From Tetragenococcus sp041859945 (GTDB lineage: Bacteria > Bacillota > Bacilli > Lactobacillales > Enterococcaceae): a stretch of DNA of 64,000 nt. The stretch lies in assembly GCA_041859945.1 (NCBI GenBank), contig JBFLGC010000004.1:21516-85515 (forward strand), given 5' to 3'. The position numbers and the translations under genes are program-made. Within the stretch, counting starts at the first letter, position 1; each line of letters opens with the position of its first letter. Below are positions 1 to 8,009 of this stretch, piece by piece. The notes under the pieces are model-generated. The model was not told where the DNA came from. It ran no database searches and saw only the letters and a list, made by a program, of their open reading frames with translations.

Positions 1-40
1 CAATAATCGTAGGCAGGATACACAGTTGTATTGTGAAAAA

Positions 41-694
41 TCAAATAGTCAATCCTTCTTTCCAATTTTGAGTAAAGCCGTTTGTTTGAAAGTCAAAAAA
101 ATCTTTACTATCTGTAATTGTTTCATCCAAATCATCTATGAAAGTGTTCCACTGTTGATGGATTTTTTTATCTGGAAAAAAGGAGATTATTTTTTTCTCT
201 GTAAATAATATTACGAATAAATTATGTTTATCATTATTTTTTATGCCATATTTTTTTAGATCTTCTTTCGGTAGAGAGGGGGCGACGACAAAGTTTTGAC
301 AATAGAATCGTGAATAATGTGCAGCCATGTTTCTTAAATATCGGGCGACATTGATCCAACTGATTATGAACTTTCGATTTTCTTTAGTGAATATAGCGTC
401 TATCCATTGATTTTTACAATCAGTATTGAGCTGTTCTATAAAAGTAGTAAGCTGTCCGAAAGTAAGCTCTTCCATTAAAACCCAAAAAGGTATGCATCCG
501 TGTCTTTTTTTATGATGATGTGAGATAAAGACTTCTTTGCTATGACTTATAGAATCAGCAAAGTTAGTTAATGTTGCTTTTCCAAATTCTTTATTAGTAT
601 AGATTTTTAAGTCTAAATAAAATTCAGCTCTGGCGTATTCAGATGAATTGTAATTAAGACAAACTACATTACAAAGTGTAGTTTTTAGCCATTC
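41..694 (-). pseudogene. Abi-family abortive infection protein, C-terminal part (split by IS)
   Basis: This is the C-terminal 217 or so codons of an Abi_2/AbiD-F type gene; the N-terminal part lies at 2018-2368. It carries the motif RNMAAH (Rx4H), the active-site signature of HEPN-fold ribonucleases to which Abi_2 proteins belong, followed by SRFY as in the family. Removing the intervening IS and one target duplication joins the two parts in frame to a protein of 331 residues, the usual family size. The apparent ATG at 778 lies inside the IS and is not the native start. Known role of the family: cell-suicide type phage defence. The gene is presumably inactive in this strain. Confidence 0.85.
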
Positions 695-2017
695 GATAAA
701 GTCCATATAATTGTGTAAAAGATAAAGAGCCATGTAAACGCCCTTTTTACGGTACAATGTTTTTAACGACAAAAACATACCTAGGAGGACTTTACATGAC
801 CCAAGTACATTTTACACTGAATAGCGAAGAGCTTCAAAGCATTATTGACTATTCTGTCCAAGGAGATGCCGCAAAAAATATTTTGACCACCGTATTTAAC
901 CAATTGATGGAAAACCAACGGACTGATTATATTCAAGCTGAGGGCTATGAACGCTCAGAAACACGTCAGAGTCAGCGAAATGGTTACTATGAGCGAACGT
1001 TTACCACGCGTGTTGGAACTTTGGATTTAAAAGTCCCTCGAACCCGAGATGGCCAATTTTCACCATCGGTGTTTGAACGTTACCAGCGAAACGAGAAAGC
1101 GCTACTCGCTGCTATGCTTGAAATGTACGTCTCGGGTGTCTCTACCCGTAAAGTTTCTAACATTGTTGAAGAACTCTGCGGGAAATCGGTCTCAAAATCC
1201 TTTGTGTCTAGTCTTACTGAACAGTTAGACCCGTTAGTTAACGACTGGCAAAACCGGTCTCTCACAGGAATCGATTATCCTTATCTGATGACCGATGTTC
1301 TCTATCTTAAAGTGCGTGAGAATCACCGTGTGCTTTCTAAAAGCTGTCATATTGCGATTGGTATAACAGATGACGGTAACCGCGAGGTGATTGGTTTTAT
1401 GATTCAAGATGGAGAAAGTGGCCACACTTGGACGACTTTTTTTGATTCTCTCAAAGAACGTGGTTTACAGGGAACCAAGCTCATCATTTCGGATGCCCAT
1501 AATGGGTTAGTGTCTGCCATACGTCAGTCGTTTACCAACGCGAGTTGGCAGAGATGTCAAGTTCACTTCTTAAGGAATATCTTTGAAACTATCCCTAAGA
1601 AAAATTCTAAACCGTTTAGAGAAGCCGTAAAAGCCATCTTTAAATTGACAAATATTGACAGTGCGAGAGAGGCTAAAAACCGTCTCGTTAATGACTATGT
1701 TGACCAAACAAAATATACAAAGGCCTGTGAAACCCTGGATGACGGCTTCGAAGATGCCTTTCAGTACACTGTCAGCGGTCATGGGCATAACCGACTGAAA
1801 AGCACCAACCTTATTGAACGTTTAAACCAAGAAGTTCGTCGAAGAGAGAAAATCATTCGCATCTTTCCTAACCGTGCTTCTGCCAACCGATTGGTTGGTG
1901 CTTTATTGATAGATACCCACGAAGAATGGCTTGGCTCGACCAGAAAGTATCTTAAATTTGATCAGTGAGAGAAGGTTGAACATTGTAGTGTATTTTACAC
2001 AAGATTATGGACTTGAC
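695..2017 (+). mobile_element. IS256-family insertion sequence (IS905/IS1310-like)
   Basis: An element of about 1323 bp. The left end at 695-720 and the reverse complement of the right end at 1993-2017 share AAGTCCAT and TTGTGTAAAA, an imperfect terminal inverted repeat resembling that of IS256. The 9-bp sequence TAGCCATTC stands directly outside both ends (686-694 and 2018-2026), as expected for the 8-9-bp target duplication of this family. One transposase gene fills the element. The perfect duplication and intact transposase indicate a recent insertion. The exact outer base could shift by one if the duplication is 8 bp. Confidence 0.92.
796..1968 (+). CDS. IS256-family (mutator type) DDE transposase
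   Basis: 390 residues, the normal length for IS905-like enzymes. The start at 796 follows AGGAGG at 783-788; an upstream in-frame ATG at 757 has no ribosome site. The catalytic triad is visible as Asp in LMTDVLYL, Asp in ISDAHNGL and Glu in LIERLNQEVRRRE, and the family motif WQRCQVHFLRN lies between the second Asp and the Glu. Nothing is truncated, so the element could be active. It catalyses copy-out/paste-in transposition of the surrounding IS. Confidence 0.95.
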   Translation: MTQVHFTLNSEELQSIIDYSVQGDAAKNILTTVFNQLMENQRTDYIQAEGYERSETRQSQRNGYYERTFTTRVGTLDLKVPRTRDGQFSPSVFERYQRNEKALLAAMLEMYVSGVSTRKVSNIVEELCGKSVSKSFVSSLTEQLDPLVNDWQNRSLTGIDYPYLMTDVLYLKVRENHRVLSKSCHIAIGITDDGNREVIGFMIQDGESGHTWTTFFDSLKERGLQGTKLIISDAHNGLVSAIRQSFTNASWQRCQVHFLRNIFETIPKKNSKPFREAVKAIFKLTNIDSAREAKNRLVNDYVDQTKYTKACETLDDGFEDAFQYTVSGHGHNRLKSTNLIERLNQEVRRREKIIRIFPNRASANRLVGALLIDTHEEWLGSTRKYLKFDQ

Positions 2018-2368
2018 TAGCCATTCCTCTATAATTCCTGAAAAGTAATGTAGTCGCTCTCTAATAAACGAATCTAAATTATACAGATAATAAACATTTG
2101 TAAAGGTTCGTTTTTCATCTGTTCTGATAAGTCGTGGAAAAATAGAGAACCTATAGTATCTGGTGTATTGAAAAAAATTTATGGCTAATTCGGTTTCTTT
2201 CTTAGAAAAGATAACTTTATGCCCCATATCATCCCCGCTTAAAATCTCTATGAAATCTTGAGGAGCTTTCGGTTCTTTCATACACTCGTTTACTTCAGAA
2301 CTTTTTTTAAAATATGTCCAACTTGTATCTATGGGGCGCTTGAGGTTAAGACTATGTTTTTGATCCAA
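2018..2368 (-). pseudogene. Abi-family abortive infection protein, N-terminal part (split by IS)
   Basis: 117 codons that continue in frame into the fragment at 41-694 once the IS is removed (…EEWL joined to KTTL…). The segment FQYTRYYRFSIFPRL is the tyrosine-rich block near the N-terminus of Abi_2 proteins, where YYRLSGY is typical, and it is followed by the YLYNLDSFIRERL helix. Reading continues 22 codons into the IS before a stop at 1952. No strong ribosome site precedes the ATG at 2368, so the native start is uncertain; an internal ATG at 2281 is possible. Confidence 0.8.
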
Positions 2369-2660
2369 TTCACTTGCTCAAAAAGGAACATATGTTCAAT
2401 CCTTTCTTAAAAAAAGACTCGCCGTGGTCCGCTGGCTAGGGCTCGCGTGGCAAGTTCTGGTACATATACAATCCTTCATATTTTTAAATTTGTCAAACAT
2501 TTAGTTGCTAATAGAGCTACCTATTCCTCATTGTAACAAACGATTAGTTTATCTTATTCAGATATGGTCACAATATTTTTTCACAGCGCCGTTATTTCAT
2601 GGTATCATGAGAAGGAAAAGAAAACAGACGCTAGCGTCTTTAAAACGAGGAGGAAATCAG
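2369..2660. other. Intergenic region with pepV promoter
   Basis: It separates the broken Abi gene from pepV. TTCACA at 2580-2585, a 17-base spacer and TATCAT at 2603-2608 with TG one base upstream form a plausible extended -10 promoter for pepV. The 40 bases at about 2418-2458 are clearly richer in G+C than the surroundings and have no assignable role. Confidence 0.5.
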
Positions 2661-4070
2661 ATGACAATTGATTGGCAAAAAGAAGTTGAAGCAAGAAAAG
2701 AAGACTTGCTCAATGATTTAGTTGGTTTGCTAAAAATCAACAGTGAACGAGAAGATGATAAGACTAGCGCAGATGCGCCTTTTGGTCCGGGACCCAAAGC
2801 AGCCTTATTACATATGCTGTCCTATGGGGAACGTGATGGTTTTGTGGTCAAAAATGTCGATAATTATGCCGGTCATATCGATTTGGGTGAGGGCGATGAA
2901 ACGCTAGGTATCTTTGGTCACATGGATGTGGTACCTGCTGGCGATGGTTGGGAAACAGATCCTTATGAACCAGTCATCAAAGACGGTCGTATTTATGCAC
3001 GAGGCTCATCTGATGATAAAGGACCAAGTGTCGCTGCTTATTATGCGATGAAGATCATCAAAGAATTAAACTTGCCAATGTCGAAAAAAGTTCGCTTTGT
3101 CGTAGGTTCAGACGAAGAAAGTGGCTGGGGCGACATGGACCATTATTTTAAACACGAAACCGCTCCTGACTTTGGCTTTTCTCCCGATGCCGAATTTCCG
3201 ATCATCAACGGGGAAAAAGGCAACGTATCGATCGGTTTGAATTGGGAGGCCACTGATACCGGCAATTATAGCTTACAAGATTTCCATGCTGGCTTGCGGC
3301 CGAATATGGTACCTGGAACAGCTAGAGCTATCGTAAAAACACCTGATGTGACCACAGCTGATGCGATTTGCGAAGCTTTCCAAGTTTATTTGACCAAAAA
3401 TCATTTGACCGGATCTGCAACACCCAATGAAGCTGTGGTTACGTTGGATCTGATTGGCAAAGGTGCCCATGGCGCGAGTCCACAAATCGGGACCAATGCT
3501 GCTACATTTTTAGCGGTATTCTTAGATGACTATGACTTTGCCGGTGGGGCTAAGGATTTCATTAAGTCAATCGCCACTTATGTTCATGAAGATTTTTATG
3601 GTGAAAAATTGGGCGTGGCACACACTGATCCCAAGATGGGACAATTGACCATGAATGCTGGCCTGTTCACTTTTATCCCTGAAAAAGAAGCCTTTGTGAA
3701 TTTGAATTTCCGCTATCCGCAAGGAACTGATTTAGAAACGATCCAAGCAGGGCTGGATAAAACAGTCGGCCAACATGGGGCCAAACAAACAGTGGCAGGA
3801 CACCATATGCCCCCACACTATGTACCTAAAGATGATCCATTGGTACAAACCTTACTGGATGTCTACGAAGCTCATACTGGTGAAAAAGGGGAAGAACAAA
3901 TCATCGGCGGCGGGACTTATGGCCGCTTGTTGAAACGCGGTGTTGCTTATGGGGCAATGTTCCCAGGCTATACCGATACCATGCACCAAGCCAATGAATT
4001 CATGGAACTTGAAGATTTGTTCCGCGCCACAGTAATTTATTGTGATGCGATCTATCGATTGGTCAAATAG
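2661..4070 (+). CDS. pepV: Dipeptidase PepV (M20 family)
   Basis: 469 residues, matching PepV of lactic acid bacteria. It hydrolyses dipeptides in the cytoplasm after oligopeptide uptake. Metal and catalytic motifs of the M20 family are present: GHMDVV (His87, Asp89), SSDDKGP (bridging Asp119) and SDEESG (catalytic Glu152 and metal Glu153), plus a C-terminal MHQANE with the last metal histidine. The start at 2661 is set by AGGAGG at 2649-2654; 52 extra in-frame codons upstream are unlikely to be translated because they overlap the promoter. It stands alone, with an inverted repeat downstream. Confidence 0.95.
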   Translation: MTIDWQKEVEARKEDLLNDLVGLLKINSEREDDKTSADAPFGPGPKAALLHMLSYGERDGFVVKNVDNYAGHIDLGEGDETLGIFGHMDVVPAGDGWETDPYEPVIKDGRIYARGSSDDKGPSVAAYYAMKIIKELNLPMSKKVRFVVGSDEESGWGDMDHYFKHETAPDFGFSPDAEFPIINGEKGNVSIGLNWEATDTGNYSLQDFHAGLRPNMVPGTARAIVKTPDVTTADAICEAFQVYLTKNHLTGSATPNEAVVTLDLIGKGAHGASPQIGTNAATFLAVFLDDYDFAGGAKDFIKSIATYVHEDFYGEKLGVAHTDPKMGQLTMNAGLFTFIPEKEAFVNLNFRYPQGTDLETIQAGLDKTVGQHGAKQTVAGHHMPPHYVPKDDPLVQTLLDVYEAHTGEKGEEQIIGGGTYGRLLKRGVAYGAMFPGYTDTMHQANEFMELEDLFRATVIYCDAIYRLVK

Positions 4071-4142
4071 GGCGATTTATACAATTGATAAGAGAAATAA
4101 GCAAAAGATATAAAAAATTTGTGGTATGAATGACTAAAACTC

Positions 4143-4178
4143 CTGAAGCTCTGACGATTTTGATCGCCAGAGCTTCAG
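4143..4178. terminator. Stem-loop after pepV
   Basis: A perfect 11-bp inverted repeat (CTGAAGCTCTG and CAGAGCTTCAG) with a 14-base loop that holds a further CGA/TCG pairing. No T-run follows, so it may act as an mRNA-stabilising hairpin rather than an intrinsic terminator. Confidence 0.55.
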
Positions 4179-4241
4179 TGTAATAAGGCTACATTTGGAA
4201 ACTAAAAATTTCTCTTATTGGTGATGGAAAGAGGGAAATAT

Positions 4242-4736
4242 ATGGATACCAGTACAGTATCGATTAGAGAGATGAAACATACTGATTATGAAATAATGGC
4301 TCAATGGTTGAGTACCGAAGAGGTCTTAGAATTCTATGGAGATGTAAACTCTCCATTTACATTGCAACAAGTTAAGGATAAATATAAACCAAGAGTAAAT
4401 AGGAAAGTTTCTGTAACACCCTATATTGTTGAGTTAGCTGGCTCTCCCATTGGGTTTATGCAATACTATATATTGGATGAGAAAATACAAGAAAAATTCG
4501 GATATCCGACAAATTTAACTGTGTTTGGGATTGATCAATTTATCGGTTATCCTAAACTCTTTAATAAAGGCATTGAAACAAAAATAATAAGATTATTTAT
4601 TGAACATATCTATCAACACAAACATGTAGATTTCATTATTTTAGATCCCGCTATTTCAAACACTAGAGCAATAAGGACGTATGAAAAATGTGGATTCAGA
4701 AAGGTAAAAAAATTAATGATGGTACAAGTTGGTTAA
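4242..4736 (+). CDS. GNAT acetyltransferase, AAC(6')-like
   Basis: 164 residues, one GNAT domain. The order of motifs follows aminoglycoside 6'-N-acetyltransferases of the AAC(6')-Ie type: VLEFYG near residue 28, PIGFMQYY, GIDQFIGYP, then the acetyl-CoA and C-terminal segment DFIILDPAISNTRAIRTYEKCGF. The start at 4242 is preceded by GAGGGAAA; an in-frame ATG at 4224 has no ribosome site. It is a lone gene between two inverted repeats. Similarity to AAC(6') supports acetyl transfer to a small amine, but whether aminoglycosides are substrates cannot be told from sequence; a chromosomal housekeeping role is possible. Confidence 0.75.
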   Translation: MDTSTVSIREMKHTDYEIMAQWLSTEEVLEFYGDVNSPFTLQQVKDKYKPRVNRKVSVTPYIVELAGSPIGFMQYYILDEKIQEKFGYPTNLTVFGIDQFIGYPKLFNKGIETKIIRLFIEHIYQHKHVDFIILDPAISNTRAIRTYEKCGFRKVKKLMMVQVG

Positions 4737-4756
4737 TGGAATACAAAATTAACTAT

Positions 4757-4818
4757 GGATAACCTTCTTCTTTAAAGCTAACCTCGTTGAGTTCGACGGG
4801 GTTAGCTTTAGTTATCCA
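4757..4818. terminator. Bidirectional stem-loop between convergent genes
   Basis: Nested inverted repeats: outer GGATAAC/GTTATCC and inner AAAGCTAACC (4774-4783)/GGTTAGCTTT (4800-4809). It lies between the convergent acetyltransferase and PepSY-like genes. The flanking T-runs are short, so termination strength is uncertain. Confidence 0.6.
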
Positions 4819-4840
4819 CAGTTTTAAATACAGATGCTTT

Positions 4841-5188
4841 TTAATCCGTTACTAAATTTCTTGTCACGTCCAACACGGTGCCTGTTTTGGCGTCGGCTAA
4901 AAATTCATAGCTGACCAGTTTTCCGTCTTCAAGTCGGGTGATACCGCCTGTGTAGCCTTGCAGTTTTACGGCAAATTTACGGACGTTTTGTTTTTCAAAG
5001 TTGATCCATGAGCCTTCGATCGGGCCTTCTGTCAAGAAAGCGCGTTTGACTTTTTCTAAGATCGTATCGGGATGTATATTTTCTCGATTTTTTGCCCACA
5101 CGGTAGAGGCGATCCCGCTAGCCAGACCGATGCCGGCACCAAGCGCTAGTCCTCCTTTAAAATAGTTGAAGCGTTCTTCGATTTCCAT
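4841..5188 (-). CDS. PepSY-like membrane-anchored small protein (YtzB-like)
   Basis: 115 residues. Residues 11-32 form a glycine-rich hydrophobic helix (GGLALGAGIGLASGIASTVWA) that would anchor the protein in the membrane. The remainder resembles a single PepSY domain, ending in ADAKTGTVLDVTRN, a typical PepSY strand with DAKTG. It is divergent from pepA, the same pairing as ytzB and ytoP in Bacillus subtilis. PepSY domains are thought to inhibit or chaperone peptidases; a link to the neighbouring aminopeptidase is only inferred from position. Confidence 0.7.
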   Translation of the reverse strand: MEIEERFNYFKGGLALGAGIGLASGIASTVWAKNRENIHPDTILEKVKRAFLTEGPIEGSWINFEKQNVRKFAVKLQGYTGGITRLEDGKLVSYEFLADAKTGTVLDVTRNLVTD

Positions 5189-5363
5189 AGAGAGGCTCCT
5201 TTCCCTTGCGTTTTTTATTTTTTATCTGTTATAAGGTCTCCTTCATTTTACCATAAAACTAAAAAATCAGTTAGAAAATGTTCCAACTTTCCTAAATTAC
5301 GTTATACTAGATAAGAAAGCTCAATTAAAGGAGGACAGGTTTGGCAATTGCCAGACACTTATT

Positions 5364-6440
5364 ATGGAAGAAAAAACATTTCAACGCATCAAGGAATTGA
5401 CCGAGTTACAAGGCACTAGCGGCAATGAAGAAGATATCCGCAGCTATATGCGACATGCAATGACACCTTTAGTCGATGAAGTCCGTCAAGATGGTTTAGG
5501 CGGTATTTTTGGGATCCGTCAGAACGAAGATCCTGAGGCGCCAACAATCATGGTCGCAGCCCACATGGACGAAGTTGGTTTTGTTTTGACACAAATCACT
5601 GATCGCGGGTTGTTCAAGGTCAGTCCTTTAGGTGGCTGGAATCCTTTCGTTGTTTCGGCCCAACGCTTTACCTTAAAGACCCACCTTGGCAACTATCCTT
5701 GTATTTCTTCATCAGTACCACCACATTTACTACGGGGCAAAGGGTCACAAGCCACGCCTGATGTCAAAGATATTTTGTTTGATGCTGGTTTTGAATCGCG
5801 TGAAGAAGCGGAAAGTTTTGGCGTACGTCCCGGTGATACGATCGTGCCGCAAGTAGAAACTGTCAAAACGGCAAATGGTAAAAACATCATTTCTAAATCT
5901 TGGGACAATCGTTATGGCTGTACTGTTGTTTTAGAGGCCTTAGAAGCTTTACAAGGCGAAAAATTAGGTCATACCTTAGTTGCCGGTGCCAATGTTCAAG
6001 AAGAAGTCGGCTTACGTGGTGCTCGTCCAGCGGTCACTAAATTCAAACCAGACTTATTTTTTGCGGTTGATTGCTCAGCTGCTGATGATACCGTTACGAA
6101 AAATGGCACATTTGGTCATCTCGGTGAAGGCACGCTTTTCCGTTTTTACGACCCTGGTATGATCATGTTACCGAAGATGAAAGAATATTTGCTAGATACG
6201 GCTGAAACGAACCAAATCCCTTATCAATACTTTGCTTCAACTGGTGGTACGGATGCGGGGGCTGCCCATCTATCAAATGAAGGAATCCCTAGTGCCGTGA
6301 TCGGTGTTTGTGGGCGTTATATCCATACCCATCAAACCTTGTTTAGTATTGCTGACTTTGAAGCGGCCCGCGAAATGTTGATTCAAGTTTTACGCGGTTT
6401 GGATAAATCAACCGTTGCCACGATCGTTCAGGGGGCCTGA
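5364..6440 (+). CDS. pepA: Glutamyl aminopeptidase PepA (M42 family)
   Basis: 358 residues, full length for M42 enzymes, which form cytoplasmic dodecameric cages and release N-terminal Glu/Asp from peptides. Motifs seen: AAHMDEVGF (first metal His and Asp), SWDNRYG (bridging Asp), EEVGLRGA (catalytic Glu Glu), AVDCSAADD and the final GIPSAVIGVCGRYIHTHQT with the last metal His. AAAGGAGG lies upstream at 5328-5335, some distance from the ATG at 5364; an earlier in-frame start was not found. The promoter probably uses TATACT near 5304. The gene starts a rightward run that continues with thioredoxin-like and YtpR genes. Confidence 0.93.
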   Translation: MEEKTFQRIKELTELQGTSGNEEDIRSYMRHAMTPLVDEVRQDGLGGIFGIRQNEDPEAPTIMVAAHMDEVGFVLTQITDRGLFKVSPLGGWNPFVVSAQRFTLKTHLGNYPCISSSVPPHLLRGKGSQATPDVKDILFDAGFESREEAESFGVRPGDTIVPQVETVKTANGKNIISKSWDNRYGCTVVLEALEALQGEKLGHTLVAGANVQEEVGLRGARPAVTKFKPDLFFAVDCSAADDTVTKNGTFGHLGEGTLFRFYDPGMIMLPKMKEYLLDTAETNQIPYQYFASTGGTDAGAAHLSNEGIPSAVIGVCGRYIHTHQTLFSIADFEAAREMLIQVLRGLDKSTVATIVQGA

Positions 6441-6518
6441 AACTAGAAACAACTTTTTATCAATTAATGATTCAAAATGCTATACTGATGATAGAAAAGA
6501 TAGAAAGTAGGGAAACTT

Positions 6519-6833
6519 ATGATCATTCCAAAAGATGTCGAAGAATTAGCCACTTACGTCGAAAAAGGCAAGAATGTTTTTTGCTTTACTGCTGATTGGT
6601 GTGGTGACTGCCGATTTATCAAACCATTTTTCCCAGAAATCGAAAAAGATTTTCCGGAATATACTTTTGTGGAAGTCGATCGCGATAAGTATATAGAAAT
6701 TGCCCAAATGTGGAGTATAATGGGGATTCCTAGTTTTGTCGTCGTGGAAGACGGCAAAGAAGCTGGACGTTTGGTCAATAAAAATCGCAAGACTAAAGAA
6801 GAAATCGAAACATTTTTAAGTAGTATCAATTAG
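6519..6833 (+). CDS. Thioredoxin-like protein (YtpP-like)
   Basis: 104 residues, a single thioredoxin fold. The redox pair is Cys28-Gly-Asp-Cys31 in ADWCGDCRF, and the cis-proline region is IMGIPSFVVV. CGDC instead of CGPC is seen in YtpP-type proteins that act in bacillithiol or low-molecular-weight thiol exchange in Bacillus. It has its own extended -10 (TGCTATACT near 6478-6486) and lies between pepA and ytpR, as in Bacillus. It probably reduces cytoplasmic disulfides; the partner is unknown. Confidence 0.85.
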   Translation: MIIPKDVEELATYVEKGKNVFCFTADWCGDCRFIKPFFPEIEKDFPEYTFVEVDRDKYIEIAQMWSIMGIPSFVVVEDGKEAGRLVNKNRKTKEEIETFLSSIN

Positions 6834-6857
6834 TTGTAGGAACGAGGAGGAACTTTG

Positions 6858-7475
6858 TTGATTTTTGCATATAATCCCTTACATGTCGGTGATACCTTAC
6901 TGGTCATTGTCGCCGATGACAAGCATATGGACCAACAAGTCACACGTAAAAAAGATGTGGCCCGTATTGAAACAGAAGACGGACGGGTGGTCGGTTGGAA
7001 TTTTTTTGCTATTTCACAAAAAATGCCCATTGTTGGTAACGGCCAAGTTATGTTATCTGATGAACAACTAGCCACATTAAATGATTTACTTGAACAGGCT
7101 GGCTTTGCCGAACGTTTAGTGGCTGATCGAAAACCAAAATTTGTCATAGGCTTTGTCGAAAGTTGTGTGGCTCATCCCGATAGCGATCACTTATCGATCA
7201 CTCAAGTCGATTTAAAAGATGAAAAATTACAAATCGTCTGTGGTGCACCGAATATCCGTCGCGGCCTAAAAGTCGTAGTGGCAAAACCGGGTGCGATGAT
7301 GCCTGATGGTAGTCTGATTTGGCCTGGGAGCTTACGTGGTGTGGAAAGTTTTGGGATGATCTGTTCCGCGAAAGAACTGCAGCTAGCTAACGCCCCCTTA
7401 AAGCGTGGCATCCTTGAATTATCACCAGATGCTGAAGTAGGTGCCGACTTTTGGTCGTATCGAGAAAATAAATAG
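6858..7475 (+). CDS. YtpR-like protein with tRNA-binding domain
   Basis: 205 residues. An N-terminal DUF4479 region (to about residue 90) is followed by an EMAP/tRNA-binding OB fold from VIGFVESCVAHPDSDHL to the C-terminus, including IVCGAPNIRRGLKVVVAKPGA and GVESFGMICSAKEL. The same OB fold opens the beta subunit of Phe-tRNA synthetase, and genomes often mislabel YtpR as that subunit; here it is free-standing. Two TTG codons stand at 6855 and 6858; the second has 7 bases to AGGAGG (6845-6850) and is preferred. The function of YtpR is not settled; RNA or tRNA binding is inferred from the fold. Confidence 0.85.
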   Translation: MIFAYNPLHVGDTLLVIVADDKHMDQQVTRKKDVARIETEDGRVVGWNFFAISQKMPIVGNGQVMLSDEQLATLNDLLEQAGFAERLVADRKPKFVIGFVESCVAHPDSDHLSITQVDLKDEKLQIVCGAPNIRRGLKVVVAKPGAMMPDGSLIWPGSLRGVESFGMICSAKELQLANAPLKRGILELSPDAEVGADFWSYRENK

Positions 7476-7479
7476 CTAA

Positions 7480-7523
7480 AAAGAGCCAGATGCCTGATCA
7501 AATAAGCTTCTGGCTCTTTTTTT
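7480..7523 (+). terminator. Rho-independent terminator after ytpR
   Basis: AAAGAGCCAGA pairs with TCTGGCTCTTT around an 18-base loop and is followed by a T-run to 7523. It ends the pepA-ytpR stretch. Confidence 0.9.
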
Positions 7524-7579
7524 GTCGAGAAAATCTGGTCAAAGCTGAAGTGACGTTAGAAAGGAAAAGCAATGTTATC

Positions 7580-7743
7580 GGACATGTTTTGTTTTAAAAT
7601 GTGTTCGATACTGGACTATTGAACATGTTTTATTTTAAAATGTGTTCGATACTGGACTATTGAACATGTTTTATTTCAAAATATGTTCGATACTGGACTA
7701 TTGAACATGTTTTATTTCAAAATGTGTTCAATACTCAACTATC
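7580..7743. repeat. Four tandem 41-bp repeats
   Basis: Units 7580-7620, 7621-7661, 7662-7702 and 7703-7743 are head to tail without spacers. The first three differ at only a few positions and the fourth has decayed at its end. Each unit carries an imperfect dyad, GAACATGTTTTA opposite TAAAATGTGTTC, separated by 3-4 bases. No gene with a ribosome site covers the array. It lies between two convergent terminators, so it is probably not a promoter region of a flanking gene. The remaining 7744-7960 shows no supported gene. Confidence 0.9.
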
Positions 7744-7960
7744 TAACATACAGAAAGAATTCTGAACAAAGGTTTATAAGTCTGCGAAGTGATCTAAAAT
7801 TTCAAAAGAAGGAACGTATGAAGCTGAGAGGTGATCGAAGTTTAAAAAAATTACAAAGTGCTATTATTCATAATAGATTCAAACAACTAAGTATTGCCTT
7901 GTAGCAAGTACTTTTGCTATGGCCTCGTAATATTAAAGAAAAACAAAATACGATAGCTAT

Positions 7961-8001
7961 AAAAAAAGCTCCTACATCAATTTAGATGTTAGGAGCTTTT
8001 G
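7961..8001 (-). terminator. Terminator after htrA
   Basis: AAAAGCTCCTA and TAGGAGCTTTT form a stem with a short loop; on the minus strand it is followed by a run of seven T. It ends htrA, and T residues on the other side could make it work in both directions. Confidence 0.85.
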
Positions 8002-8009
8002 TAACTATT

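Noticed and set aside
6858..7475. Phenylalanyl-tRNA synthetase beta subunit fragment
   Set aside because: The tRNA-binding OB fold is free-standing with a DUF4479 N-terminus, which is YtpR, not a truncated synthetase.
7580..7743. CRISPR array at the 41-bp repeats
   Set aside because: The units are contiguous without unique spacers and no cas gene is near.
7683..7904. 73-residue reading frame across the repeat array
   Set aside because: No ribosome site, it begins inside the repeats, and its composition is unlike a protein family.
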